64,000 nucleotides of DNA, taken from contig JAEVLN010000003.1 of the NCBI GenBank assembly GCA_018350325.1, forward strand, positions 5,101,758 through 5,165,757, written 5' to 3'. The position numbers and the translations under genes are program-made. This document shows, in pieces, positions 10,464-21,988 of this stretch; the first letter of the stretch is position 1, and each line of letters begins with the position of its first letter. Below the pieces are notes generated by a model that made no database searches, was not told the origin of the DNA, and saw only the letters and a program-made list of their open reading frames with translations. The stretch is from Globodera rostochiensis (Eukaryota; Nematoda; Chromadorea; Rhabditida; Heteroderidae).

Positions 10464-10582
10464 ACACCGACAATTCATTTGTCTCTTTTGCCGCCAATTT
10501 GTTTCCTTAACGTTACGTTGTCAGGCTCTGGCACCAAATCGAAGCGAATTTTGGTCCCAATTTCAAATTCAACATTTTCTGA
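10464..10582 (+). pseudogene. SPRY last-exon remnant, copy 1
   Basis: Same acceptor and coding remnant as at 2,736, with the same frame break after LFP. It lies about 200 bp past the last BTB-BACK exon. Confidence 0.6.
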
Positions 10583-11141
10583 TGAGATTTGAATAACGAC
10601 AATTTTTGATTTGTCGAAGGTTACGGTCGTTTTATCATTTATATTTTTTCGTTGTCTATTAAATCATTTTATCCATCACAGTCCTTGGAATGGACCCTCG
10701 ATCTTAGACAGCCCTCACTGATGGACGCCACAACGCCGCTACCCGGACATTTTATCGTTTTAAGTATTTGGGTTTCTTTCTATACAGGGTGGCCATAACC
10801 AAATTTTGGGCTGGAAATCCCTTTTAGATGATTGAATTTTATTTAAGATTTCCATTATTCTTAGTTTAATTATATAAGAATTCGAGGCTTTTCGCAGGTT
10901 TTGATATAATTTCGGATGTTCTAAATAAAAAAACAATTTTGCTGGCATTTTAACACGAAAATAATGTAGGAAAGAAAATTGAAATGTTATCAATCGAAAA
11001 ATAAGGACAAATCTTAAAAAACCTGATTTGAACTAAGCTTTTTATCAAAATTTCTTACAAAAAAAGCTTTACAATGTTTGGAACACTTTCAATATTTAGC
11101 CCATTTCTAAGTTTGAATTTCCATTAATCCGCTCGGCTCAT
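10583..11141. other. Intergenic, one TIR-like end
   Basis: No gene seen. CAGGGTGGCCATAACC near 10,786 matches CAGGGTGGCCATAGTACC near 12,426 and looks like a hAT-type terminal sequence; no partner end was found. From 10,990 on it resembles the 3' flank of the F-box-like genes at both ends of the inverted repeat (39.8 kb and 61.95 kb). Confidence 0.35.
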
Positions 11142-12326
11142 TCACTTTTTGCTCACTCGGGGCCTTCGTTTGCGTCGTCTGAAAATTATAAAAAAAATAC
11201 TTTTTATTTAAAACGATAATAATTTCATTTTGTCTTACCCGCCATCGCCGATGCCCTCGTCTCTGAAGTCAATGTCGATGCGATTCCATTGCCAAAAGCA
11301 ACCCAACTCAACTGCCTCCCTTTCCCACTCGGCCCATTTGCCTTCGTCGCGCTCAATCGGACAACGAATCAAAAGCCATTTGAATTCGTCAATGCGACGC
11401 AACTCCAAACGCTCACCCGTCAAATTGTTCATCAATTCGAATGGCACAATGCCCTTATCCATGGAAAGGAGAACGATGATGAAATTGACTGAATCGGTCG
11501 AATTGACAAATGGCTAAATACAAAATGGATTTAAAGCAAAAAATTCGCAATGAAAGATTACATTTTTGAGTTCTTCCATTTCTCCCATACAACAAACGCA
11601 TTGCAACATTTTCGGAAGTCCATCCCCACGGGGCGCATGCAACCATTTGGCCAAAGCTCGGCCAGAAGAAGCGCCGGCACTGTCATCGGCCGGGAACTTG
11701 GGAAAGCCAAAACCGGAATCGAACACGCGGAGTTTTGGGCAATCGCCGAAAAAGGTCGGAGAGAATCGGCGCAAACGGTCGAGTTCGTAGGAAAACACAG
11801 AAATGCCGCAAATGTTGTCTTTGACCAAAGGCCAAATCTTCTCACAAATGATTTCCCAACTGCGCTCGTGGGTGTAGTCTGTTCTAATGGAAATATTCTT
11901 CCCTTTGGAGGCGAAAAGCGGACTAATGAGTTTGAGAAATTCGATGACACATCGATCAATATATCTAAAAAATGAATAAATTAATAAAACATTTGAGGAA
12001 AAGGTCTTTATAAGGACTTTCAACTAATTTAAACCAACAATTACCGTATTTCAAGGCGTTCAAATCCGATCACTTTAACTGGAAGCGGATTTTGCGGAAT
12101 TGGCAGCCGACGTTCGACAATTCCATTGCCAACGATTTTGACAATTTGAGCACCTTTTCCTTTCTTTGCGCGACGAATTTCCAAATTGCCCAGCGCCCAT
12201 TCCTTCGATTTGAAATGCGCGTCCATCAAAAAGTCAAATCGATCACTGATCAACGCCACTTTCAGTTCGAGAACAAAAGGGCCACAGAATTCGAAGACTT
12301 CAAAGAAAAGGTCAGCACAAATGGAA
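11142..12326 (-). CDS. F-box-like family protein gene lacking exon 1
   Basis: Exons on the minus strand: 12,326-12,045, 11,964-11,562, 11,513-11,239 and 11,178-11,142, all with GT-AG borders and matching phases. Exon 2 codes for an F-box-like motif ([16 protein letters not shown], then [14 protein letters not shown]). Exon 3 includes [12 protein letters not shown] and [14 protein letters not shown], exon 4 includes [12 protein letters not shown] and [15 protein letters not shown]. The frame is open throughout. The predicted tail is very basic ([11 protein letters not shown]) as spliced. The expected 44-nt first exon starting MSDNPK is not found upstream; instead a TIR-like sequence lies in intron 1 near 12,426 and a divergent SPRY gene begins beyond. 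F-box proteins normally bind Skp1 and recruit SCF targets; that role is inferred. Confidence 0.7.
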
Positions 12327-12423
12327 CTGAAAATTCGAGGTTTAAATGAGATGTATGGGTGCCGCCAATTCCCCGTTTTATTAAATTGATCAAAAAACTA
12401 AAATTTTCTCGTTATGGCGGGAA

Positions 12424-12560
12424 CAGGGTGGCCATAGTACCTGATTTGTCAGGTTTTTCCTGATTTTTGAGTGTTTTCCTGATTTTTTCCTGATTTCCCA
12501 TTGTTGCATGATTTGCCTGATTTTCTCCTGATTTTTCAAAAACTTGGAAATTTTATGTGA
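12424..12560. repeat. TIR-like end and CCTGATTTTT tandem repeats
   Basis: CAGGGTGGCCATAG opens a stretch with about seven copies of a CCTGATTTTT-type motif. It sits in what would be intron 1 of the F-box-like gene. Probably part of a MITE; the other end was not found. Confidence 0.4.
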
Positions 12561-13008
12561 AAATGGCCAATTTTCACCCCGGGGGGGGGGGGGGGTAAAT
12601 GATATATGCAAATAAAAAGCTTGAGTTTAAATTTTGGCATTTTGCCAAATCTTTCCGTTTTTTTACTGCTACTGATAAAAATTTCAATTTCAGCTTGCGT
12701 CGAGCATTGCGACGGCCGTTGTCAGTAAATTGGGAGTGGCGCTAAACACGACGGGCATGAAGCCGCCGCATTCCTCCAATGTTTCGGGCGCTATTGATAA
12801 AGTGAACAATCTTTTTTAAAAAATGATTTGCTATTTCTTAAATCATTTAATTTATGCCATTTTTGATCATTAACAAATCAACAAATTTGTGTAATTTTTT
12901 CAGTTGTTTTTGATCTGTCCGCAAAATCGTTGGAATTCGTCCGATTGTCACACGGACCTTTTTGTCATTCAGCCCGATTGTCTGACTGTTTTTCGCCATG
13001 GTAAGCAA

Positions 13009-13179
13009 TAGAGTTGGACAAACCCGGGTTATCCGGGACCGGTATCCGGGTGTTTTTGGAAATTTTTGGGGTAAAATTATCCGGGTCTTGGACCAAGCCC
13101 AGCCAAATTATCCGGACGGATATCCGGGTGTTTTTGAGCTATCCGGTACCCGGATAATATCCGGTTTTGGCTAACCCTA
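13009..13179. mobile_element. 171-bp hAT-like MITE in SPRY-gene intron
   Basis: The ends TAGAGTTGGACAAACCCGG and CCGGTTTTGGCTAACCCTA pair imperfectly (15 of 19). The flanks GTAAGCAA (13,001-13,008) and GTAAGCAG (13,180-13,187) form an 8-bp duplication with one mismatch. ATCCGGGT/ATCCGGAC motifs repeat inside. The target is the splice donor sequence itself, so the donor is duplicated. Confidence 0.7.
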
Positions 13180-13372
13180 GTAAGCAGAAAAAAAGAATAA
13201 ATCGATTTGTTGAAAAATCAATCAATAAATCACTTTCAGAGATGAGTGCTGACTTTGCGCCAATGTTCGTGCGGAAATGATTATTCCGCGACATCATTGA
13301 GGAATTTTTTATTACGAAGTGAAACTTGTGAATATGGTCGAGTAAGTTGAAAAGAAAACCATTTAATTGATC

Positions 13373-13534
13373 AGGGACGTAATCAGAAAATATTTTAGTA
13401 GGGGGAGGGGGGGGGTAGGCACGTATTTAGGAGATTATGCCTTGGGAGAGAGGGTCGCCGGGAAAATTTTTTGAAAATTTAATGTCTTGTTTGGGGGGGA
13501 GGCTTCCCCCCGCCCACGGGGCTATGTCCCTACT
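13373..13534. mobile_element. Possible hAT-like MITE, degenerate
   Basis: CAGGGACGTAATCAG at the left and GGGCTATGTCCCTA at the right resemble hAT ends, and G-rich and C-rich stretches lie inside. No 8-bp duplication is visible. It enlarges the intron before the SPRY exon at 13,545. Confidence 0.35.
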
Positions 13535-14055
13535 GGAGTTGTAATTCACTCGTCAACCCCACAACCCTCACTCTATGCCTATTTATGGTGGTGTCACTTT
13601 GGACTTGTGCCAATGTCAGTACCATTGAACATCGCGCACACTTATTATTCGTACAAAAGTGATGGCACATTTTGGGGTCACAAAGTTTATGGCTGTAAAT
13701 TCTACAAAAATTGGCCTTACGTCGTCGCAAACAAGGACTACAAGTTCGGCGTTGGCGACTTCGTCGGATGCGGCCTCAATTTGGCAACCCGCCAAATTAT
13801 TTACACGTTGAACGGACAACGTTTGGGTGAGTTGAAACAGTTAATTACCGCTTAGAGCTTTTAACTTTAGCTCCGGCGGAAATATTTTGAGAAAATTTGA
13901 ATTTATGTTTAGATACGACTAATTTGCTTGTCCACCACTCCGACTTGTACCCGTTTATCTCTCTGAAGGATGGCGCTGATCGGGTTAAGGCCAACTTTGG
14001 CTCACAGACATTCAAATACGATCTTGCGAAAGAATACTTGATCACTCAAGATTGA

Positions 14056-15160
14056 TCGCAATTTATTTATTTATTTATTTCTATTTTCGTTTTTTGGTGA
14101 AAGATCTTTCACTTTGTGTCTGATTTTGACATAAAATTTGCTTCATTACAGCCATATGCAAGCTTTTGCATCAAATTGGTCTTGAGTAGGGTAGCACGGG
14201 GCTTCATTGGTGGCACCGGTCATGGGAAAATGGAAAAAGAAAGAAAACTTTTTTTTTGTATAAACCGGCAATAAATGTGAATGTGAACGAAAGTCCAAAA
14301 AGATTTCTATTCTGTTTCATTTTCTTCAAGAGTAAGGCTGTCGGTTTCAAATAATTTTCGGTTAACCGAACCGAAAAAATGCCGGAACTCGGAGGTTTTA
14401 ACAATTTATTTGTGTGAATCATTGGATAAAACGATTCTAAAAGTACAAAAACCACATCCTAATTTCTTGTTTTTTATAGCAAAAAGTGTCCATTTATAAA
14501 TTTTATAAAATGAATGGATAATTAATTAGGTAAAAAAGGACTAAAAAGAGAGCTTTCAAAATAAAAATTCCGGGATTTTCAAATTTTAACGGAACGGGAA
14601 TCCAGATGCCTTGGTGTTTGGAAACTTGAATATTCGAAAAAAGTCTGAATAGGTTAGGGTCTAGGGAGGGTTAGATATAGGCGGAATGAGGTCCAGTATT
14701 TAAATTCCTCCGAGATCGAGATGCACGAGCTTTCTGATTTGAATCGCAAGTCCAGAAACCGCCGAGCTTTCAACATTACGGACAAAAACTAAAAAATTAT
14801 TACCAAAAATTTAAATATTCTTTTTAAATATAATATGATTTAAAAATATATCCAAAACTAAGGGCGCCATTGCAAATCCCAACAATACGTCACCACTATC
14901 AATGATCAGCGGTGCTGAATTATGCGATGAACGGCCGTTTTGTGGGCCGATGAATCAATTTTTTCCACATTCGCTAATCGAAAAAAGAACATTTCATTAA
15001 AGTATTTATTGTTAAATTTTATTCTAAATTTGGTCCTTATACGCCGCTGATCATGAAATATTGCATTATATCTATGTGTATCTATTCTAATTCTATATGA
15101 GTTTTATAACTCAAAATTCGAACGAATGACGTTCTCGAACATCGTTTTAATGGTTATCCA
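14056..15160. other. Intergenic, no gene seen
   Basis: AT-rich sequence with no convincing exon on either strand. A GGTTAACCGAACCG palindromic motif lies near 14,360. The right edge at 15,161 is the MITE end that also marks the breakpoint between units. Confidence 0.5.
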
Positions 15161-15308
15161 ACATTTGCGCCCCGGACAGTTCCGCCTCGGGCTTTGCGGC
15201 CAAAAATGTCCAAAAAGGGGGTAAAGAATGCTTCACATTTTGGGCGCAAATGTCCGATATTCGCTGAAGCCGCAAATGCCCGGGTCGGAAGTGTCCGGGC
15301 GGAAATGT
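15161..15308. mobile_element. 148-bp TIR element (MITE), copy 1
   Basis: Same element as at 2,912: ACATTTGCGCCCCGGACAG at the left against CTGTCCGGGCGGAAATGT-type sequence at the right. It lies 60 bp upstream of the TEPGH gene start in both copies, so it may contribute promoter sequence. Confidence 0.55.
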
Positions 15309-15369
15309 CGTACGAAGGTATTAATTTCGAAAAAAGTCGTGGCATTTTTTGAATTTGAAACAATTTAGA

Positions 15370-16627
15370 ATGGACTTGTTTTTTTATTTTAATCTGATTA
15401 TTTTTCTGCTGTTGCATATCTGTAGTAGTGGAACATATTCTTGTCATGACACCCTTTCTTATTATGGAACGGATTTCGACCCACGCTGGACGGATTTTTG
15501 TTGGATGAGCACTGGATGTGTCGAGTCCACCTGCTCTTATCGTATATTTTCAACTGTTTTATATAGATGAGAAAATTTACAAACCCGTCTTTATATGTAA
15601 TTATTCAAATTATAGAAAATGAACAAAAAACTTGGTCAAAAGTGTCCAAAGGATGTACCCTTAACGTGAGCAGCGTCTGTCCTCGGCTAAAAGAACGCTG
15701 TTTGACCGACGGCGGTAAACCAGCAGATTGTTCTGCTTGTACTGGTGTCGAATGCAACGCCAAAATTTCACCAGGTCCTTTTAATAGCCGCCCCGTTTCT
15801 TTCTGAAGCCTTTTTAATTCATTTTATAAATAATAATAATTCTTTTAAGAGGTTGTATGGTGCTGGAATGGGACAGTGGACGATGATAAACAAGCGTTTA
15901 TTCAGCTTAAGTGCGACATTTTTTGATTGGAAATAAATATGGTCCTTTTAAACATTCAACATTTTGATTTAGATTTGGCTTAAGGGACCGGACTTTTTGA
16001 GATTGTTTTGCTTAAAAGTTTTGTTTAGGTGCGAAGATGCAAGTTGCTATTCGTTGCGTTGCGTTGGGGCAGAAAATTCGCTGCTGTTCCAAAGCAAAGG
16101 CTGTCTTACACTGTCAAAACTTTGGGAGATGAAATTACCCTTCGACGAATTTGGGCAAACTGCTTGCAAAGCGTTGAATGGAACAATATCGCGTAAATTG
16201 TGCGACGGGAATTGGTGCAACGCAGAGCAAGGCCAGACGGAGCCGGGCCACACGGAGCCGGGCCACACGGAGCCGGGCCACACGGAGCCGGGCCACACGG
16301 AACCGGGCCACACGGAACCGGGCCACACGGAGCCGGGCCACACTGAACCCACGGAACCGGGCCACACGGAATCGGGCCACACGGAGCCGGGCCACACTGA
16401 ACCCACGGAACCGGGCCACACGGAATCGGGCCACACGGAACCGGAATCGGGCCACACGGAGCCGGGCCAGCACAGAGTTCGTAATGGAGTCTTTGTTGCT
16501 GTCCCGTCGCCGACACTTTCCACCATTGGTATGACTTGCCTAAGGGTACTAATAATCTGATACTTACCTAACCTAATTGTCACCATTTCTCATTATAGTT
16601 GTGTTTCTTCTGCTGATGTTTGGTTGA
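15370..16627 (+). CDS. Secreted Cys-rich protein with TEPGH tandem repeats and hydrophobic C-terminus
   Basis: Five exons (15,370-15,541, 15,616-15,774, 15,850-15,910, 16,029-16,528, 16,599-16,627) join in frame into 306 codons. Residues 1-21 form a signal peptide (MDLFFYFNLIIFLLLHICSSG). Residues 22-200 are Cys-rich with spacing like nematode ET-module or Ly6-like domains (CTLN..VCP, CSACTGVEC, then CEDASCYSLRC ... CDGNWCN). Residues 201-277 are TEPGH repeats with TESGH and TEPTEP variants. Residues 278-306 end in VVFLLLMFG, like a GPI-anchor signal. The start at 15,370 puts the signal peptide first; an upstream in-frame ATG at 15,349 is possible. It is probably extracellular or surface bound. 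Function is not known to me; the domain assignment is from memory. Confidence 0.75.
16241..16472. repeat. 15-bp coding minisatellite (TEPGH repeats)
   Basis: Units of GGGCCACACGGAGCC with A/G and C/T variants, about fifteen in all including partial ones. Copy 1 (3,991-4,205) has one fewer. The unit has no stop in any frame, so all six frames stay open; only the TEPGH frame is tied to exons. Confidence 0.9.
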
Positions 16628-16696
16628 GAAAGAAGTGGTCGGGGCGGGCTCACATCATCGAACTATAATTTTTATGAATTATAAAATTCTTATAAT

Positions 16697-16788
16697 AAAA
16701 AAACAGCTTTACAACGTATTTACTAGAGTCTGGACCAAAACCCAAAACCAAAACATTTTCAAGTACCTCAAACTTGGGTAATTAAACC
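16697..16788 (-). ncRNA. SL1 spliced-leader RNA-like gene, copy 2
   Basis: Minus-strand bases 16,788-16,767 match SL1 over 22 of 22 nt, followed by GT and the same tail as the other copies. The three copies are identical across the putative RNA while their flanks differ by indels. Confidence 0.5.
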
Positions 16789-17240
16789 GAAGAAAGAAGC
16801 GCTGTGGGGAGAATGTTTTGGTCAAAGCAAATGTTGGATGCTGTGCGTGCATTTTTGGGTCTGATTCCAGCACCTGCTATGCAATAGTTCTTCACTCAGC
16901 CCACTCTCTTTTCTTCCACTCGGCGACTGCTGCTCTCTTCACTGTCCGCGCATTCTTCTTCCGCATTGAGCATCAATTCTCTTCCAATTTTCACATTTTC
17001 GATGACGGAAAAATTTGATGGCTTTATTTTGGAATTTGATTCTTAAAATCACGGGGGAGGCATTTCTAGCGAATTCGAGGGAAAAAAGAAACAAAAACTT
17101 TATTAAAATAAATTAAAAATATCCGATATAAATTTAAAAAATAAAATTTGTTTGACAGACGCAAATTGCCCTAAATTTTATAACAATCGGTTCCTCTCAT
17201 CGAGCTGAGTACGATATGCAAAAATTGGGCGCCGCTCACC
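16789..17240. other. Duplicated flank, copy 2
   Basis: Third copy of the flank; nearly identical to copy 0. No gene recognised. Confidence 0.4.
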
Positions 17241-20200
17241 AACTATTTCTTCAAAAAATAAAATTTTCAGAAATTAAACAAAACAATTTTTAGATGGGGT
17301 GCGTTGGTTCCAAATTACTCTCGCCGTCTGACTCTCTCTTTTTAGTACACTATTTCTCCAAAAAATAAAATATTTAGAAATTAAACTAAAACAATCTTAG
17401 ATGGGGTGCATTCTTGTCCAAATTACTCATTCTTGTCCAAATTACTCTCGCCGTCTGACTCTCTCTTTTTAGTATACTATTTCTCCAAAAAATAAAATTT
17501 TCAGAAATTAAACTAAAACAATTTTTAGATGGGGTGCATTCTTGTGCAAATTACTCATTCTTGTCCAAATTACTCGCGCCGTCTGACTCTCTCTTTTTAG
17601 TATACTATTTCTCCAAAAAATAAAATCTTCAGAAATTAAACTAAAACAATTTTTAGATGGGGTGCATTCTTGTGCAAATTACTCTCGCCGTCTGACTCTC
17701 TCTTTTTAGTACACTATTTCTCCAAAAAATAAAATTTTTAGAAATTAAACTAAAACAGTTTTTTAGATGGGGTGCATTCTTGTCCAAATTACTCTTGCCG
17801 TCTGACTCTCTCTTTTTAGTACACTATTTCTCCAAAAAATAAAATGTTCAGAAATTAAACTAAAACAATTTTTAGATGGAGTGCATTCTTATCCAAATTA
17901 CTCTCGCCGTCTGACTCTCTTTATTAGACTATTTCTCCAAAAAATAAAATTTCAGAAATTAAACTAAAACAATTTTTAGATGGGGTGCTCTTGTGCAAAT
18001 TTTCTCGCCGTCTGACTCTCTCTTTTAGTACACTATTTCTCCAAAATAAAATTTTTAGAAATTAAACTAAAACAATTTTTAGATGGGGTGCGTTCTTGTC
18101 CAAAACTCTCGCCGTCTGACTCTCTCTTTTTAGTATACTATTTCTCCAAAAAATAAAATTTTGAAATTAAACTAAAACAATTTTTAGATGGGGTGCATTC
18201 TTGTGCAAATTACTCTCGCCCTGACTCTCTCTTTTAGTACACTATTTCTCCAAAAAATAAAATTTTCAGAAATACAAAAACAATTTTTAGATGGGGTGCA
18301 TTCTTGTCCAAATTACTCTCGCCGTCTGACTCTCTCTTTTTAGTACACTATTTCTCCAAAAAATAAAATTTTTAGAAATTAAACTAAAACAATCTTAGAT
18401 GGGGTGCATTCTTGTCCAAATTACTCATTCTTGTCCAAATTACTCTCGCCGTCTGACTCTCTCTTTTTAGTATACTATTTCTCCAAAAAATAAAATTTTC
18501 AGAAATCAAACTAAAACAATTTTTAGATGGGGTGCATTCTTGTGCAAATTACTCTCGCCGTCTGACTCTCTCTTTTTAGTACACTATTTCTCCAAAAAAT
18601 AAAATTTTCAGAAATCAAACTAAAACAATTTTTAGATGGGGTGCATTCTTGTGCAAATTTTCTCGCCGTCTGACTCTCTCTTTTTAGTACACTATTTCTC
18701 CAAAAAATAAAATTTTTAGAAATTAAACTAAAACAATTTTTAGATGGGGTGCGTTCTTGTCCAAATTACTCTCGCCGTCTGACTCTCTCTTTTTAGTATA
18801 CTATTTCTCCAAAAAATAAAATTTTCAGAAATTAAACTAAAACAATTTTTAGATGGGGTGCATTCTTGTGCAAATTACTCTCGCCGTCTGACTCTCTCTT
18901 TTTAGTACACTATTTCTCCAAAAAATAAAATTTTCAGAAATTAAACTAAAACAATTTTTAGATGGGGTGCATTCTTGTCCAAATTACTCTCGCCGTCTGA
19001 CTCTCTCTTTTTAGTACACTATTTCTCCAAAAAATAAAATTTTTAGAAATTAAACTAAAACAATTTTTAGATGGGGTGCATTCTTGTCCAAATTACTCAT
19101 TCTTGTCCAAATTACTCTCGCCGTCTGACTCTCTCTTTTTAGTATACTATTTCTCCAAAAAATAAAATTTTCAATAATTAAACTAAAACAATTTTTAGAT
19201 GGGGTACATTCTTGCCCAAATTACTCTCGCCGTCTGACTCTCTCTTTTTAGCACACTATTTCTCCAAAAAATAAAATTTTCAAAAATTAAACTAAACCAA
19301 TTTTTAGATGGGGTGCATTCTTGCCCAAATTACTCTCGCCGTCTGACTCTCTCTTTTTAGTATACTATTTCTCCAAAAAATAAAATTTTCAGAAATTAAA
19401 CTAAAACAATTTTTAGATGGGGTGCATTCTTGTGCAAATTACTCTCGCCGTCTGACTCTCTCTTTTTAGTACACTATTTCTCCAAAAAATAAAATTTTTA
19501 GAAATTAAACTAAAACAATTTTTAGATGGGGTGCGTTCTTGTCCAAATTACTCTCGCCGTCTGACTCTCTCTTTTTAGTATACTATTTCTCCAAAAAATA
19601 AAATTTTCAGAAATTAAACTAAAACAATTTTTAGATGGGGTGCATTCTTGTGCAAATTACTCTCGCCGTCTGACTCTCTCTTTTTAGTACACTATTTCTC
19701 CAAAAAATAAAATTTTTAGAAATTAAACTAAAACAATCTTAGATGGGGTGCGTTTGATGTCTAAATTACTCTCGCCGTCTGACTCTCTCTTTTTAGTACA
19801 CTATTTCTCCAAAAAATAAAATTTTTAGAAATTAAACTAAAACAATCTTAGATGGGGTGCATTCTTGTCCAAATTACTCATTCTTGTCCAAATTACTCTC
19901 GCCGTCTGACTCTCTCTTTTTAGTATACTATTTCTCCAAAAAATAAAATTTTCAGAAATTAAACTAAAACAATTTTTAGATGGGGTGCATTCTTGTGCAA
20001 ATTACTCTCGCCGTCTGACTCTCTCTTTTTAGTATACTATTTCTCCAAAAAATAAAATTTTCAGAAATTAAACTAAAACAATTTTTAGATGGGGTGCATT
20101 CTTGTGCAAATTACTCTCGCCGTCTGACTCTCTCTTTTTAGTATACTATTTCTCCAAAAAATAAAATTTTCAGAAATTAAACTAAAACAATTTTTAGATG

Positions 20201-20760
20201 GGGTGCATTCTTGTGCAAATTACTCTCGCCGTCTGACTCTCTCTTTTTAGTATACTATTTCTCCAAAAAATAAAATTTTCAGAAATTAAACTAAAACAAT
20301 TTTTAGATGGGGTGCATTCTTGTCCAAATTACTCTCGCCGTCTGACTCTCTCTTTTTAGTACACTATTTCTCCAAAAAATAAAATTTTTAGAAATTAAAC
20401 TAAAACAATCTTAGATGGGGTGCATTCTTGTCCAAATTACTCATTCTTGTCCAAATTACTCTCGCCGTCTGACTCTCTCTTTTTAGTATACTATTTCTCC
20501 AAAAAATAAAATTTTCAGAAATTAAACTAAAACAATTTTTAGATGGGGTGCATTCTTGTGCAAATTACTCTCGCCGTCTGACTCTCTCTTTTTAGTATAC
20601 TATTTCTCCAAAAAATAAAATTTTCAGAAATTAAACTAAAACAATTTTTAGATGGGGTGCATTCTTGTGCAAATTACTCTCGCCGTCTGACTCTCTCTTT
20701 TTAGTACACTATTTCTCCAAAAAATAAAATTTTCAGAAATCAAACTAAAACAATTTTTAG
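17240..20760. repeat. 109-bp satellite, block C
   Basis: Array of about 32 monomers, diverged and indel-rich at the left edge (to about 18,290) and very uniform after that. Contains the same TTGATGTCTAAATTA variant as block B (6,483, 8,803 and 19,753), showing that the arrays were duplicated together with the genes. Confidence 0.95.
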
Positions 20761-21661
20761 ATGGGGTGCATTCTTGTCTTCATTTATGTGGACGATGTGA
20801 GCGGGCTGAACGGGGACAATGCAATCGCTGTGCTTTACGCGGGTCAGGAATTTTTATGGATTTATACATTTTTGGTTTAAATTTTGAATTTAAGCTAAAA
20901 AATATGATCTTCCTGAACTTGTCGATTGGTGTTTGACCTTTCCCATATCGAAGCTGAGCAATATTTTTCTCGCGTTTGACCAGACTCGCTTTCTTGGAGA
21001 AGAGGTGGGGGTTAATCCGAAATAAATTTTATTGTCTTTTTTTAAACAATCATGATTAGAGTTATTTTATTATAATCGGGAATTTGTAAATATAAAATAG
21101 TTTACTTAAATAGGCATTTGCTTGCTGTTGTTTGGAGCACATCGATTTGAATGCGGACGCTTTGATCCTCTCGGAAGCATTTTTACAAAGTGATCAAAAA
21201 TTATTGTGTGAGATTTTGGACCGTGACGAGTTGATGATCAGCGAAGAAATTACAATTTGGAATGCCGTAAATTTATTAAAATAATTAAACAAATTATTTT
21301 AATTATATTTCCTTTTTAAATAATTAGGCACTTCGCTGGGCGGACGAAAAATGCCGTCAAAATGGGAAAGAGCCTTCAGCGGCGAATAGACGCGCAATGC
21401 TCGGCCCCCCGGCACTTTTCAAAATTCGTTTTCCCCTCATTTCACAAGAGGACTTTGAATATTGGTTAGAACCTTTTGGGGACCTTTGATTTCTTTTGGA
21501 TTTAAAATACGGTTGGACCACCTGCGCTTTGACAGTTCCGTCTGGAGTGTTGACGGATGCCGAGGTCAGCATTTTGCAGCACTATTCTCGTCCGGACCGC
21601 GCTCTGCCCAAGCCTTACCAGCTGAAATTCCCAACTAATGGACGTGCCGGGACCAACTCGG
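20761..21661 (+). pseudogene. BTB-BACK protein gene fragment, copy 2
   Basis: Same five exons as copy 1: 20,761-20,842, 20,895-21,004, 21,114-21,266, about 21,328-21,463 and 21,536-21,661. Exon 1 again uses the ATG of the last satellite monomer. Exon 4 has extra C residues near 21,405 and lacks GA near 21,458; exon 5 lacks CTG after GCCGAG. The exon 4 changes break the frame unless they are sequencing errors. Confidence 0.7.
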
Positions 21662-21868
21662 GTAGGCCTAAATATGATAAGGACTTTGGGCCAAGTTTGA
21701 GTCGGAGTTGGCAGTGGAATAGAATCTCCATTAGGTTCACTGCAGTGACATCGGCTGGCCAAAGGAATTCGTAATTGAAGTGTTGCGGGATTATGGAATT
21801 ATTTCCGCCCAACTTTTTATAAGCTTAAAAAGGGGGGGGGCAACTTTAATAAATATTTGGGTTTTTAG

Positions 21869-21988
21869 ACACCGACAATTCATTTGTCTCTTTTGCCGCC
21901 AATTTGTTTCCTTAACGTTACGTTGTCAGGCTCCTGGCACCAAATCAAAGCGAATTTTGGTCCCAATTTCAATTTCAACATTTTCTGA
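21869..21988 (+). pseudogene. SPRY last-exon remnant, copy 2
   Basis: Same remnant as at 2,736 and 10,464 with one extra C and a few substitutions. Similarity to the middle unit fades near 22,100. Confidence 0.55.

Larger units (their letters stand above)
12694..14055 (+). pseudogene. SPRY-domain (SPRYSEC/RanBPM-like) gene, disrupted
   Basis: Candidate exons: 12,694-12,798 (unrecognised N-terminal part, weak), 12,904-13,000 ([14 protein letters not shown], typical entry of cyst-nematode SPRY genes), about 13,240-13,338 (GIFYYEVKLVN), about 13,545-13,826 ([34 protein letters not shown]) and 13,913-14,055 ([15 protein letters not shown] to TGA). The GIFYYEV exon has two in-frame TGA codons where the family has Trp or another residue, so the gene looks decayed. 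Introns carry two TIR elements. Secreted SPRY proteins (SPRYSECs) of potato cyst nematodes act in host cells. I see no signal peptide here, so it may be a non-secreted RanBPM-like paralogue. Confidence 0.7.
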
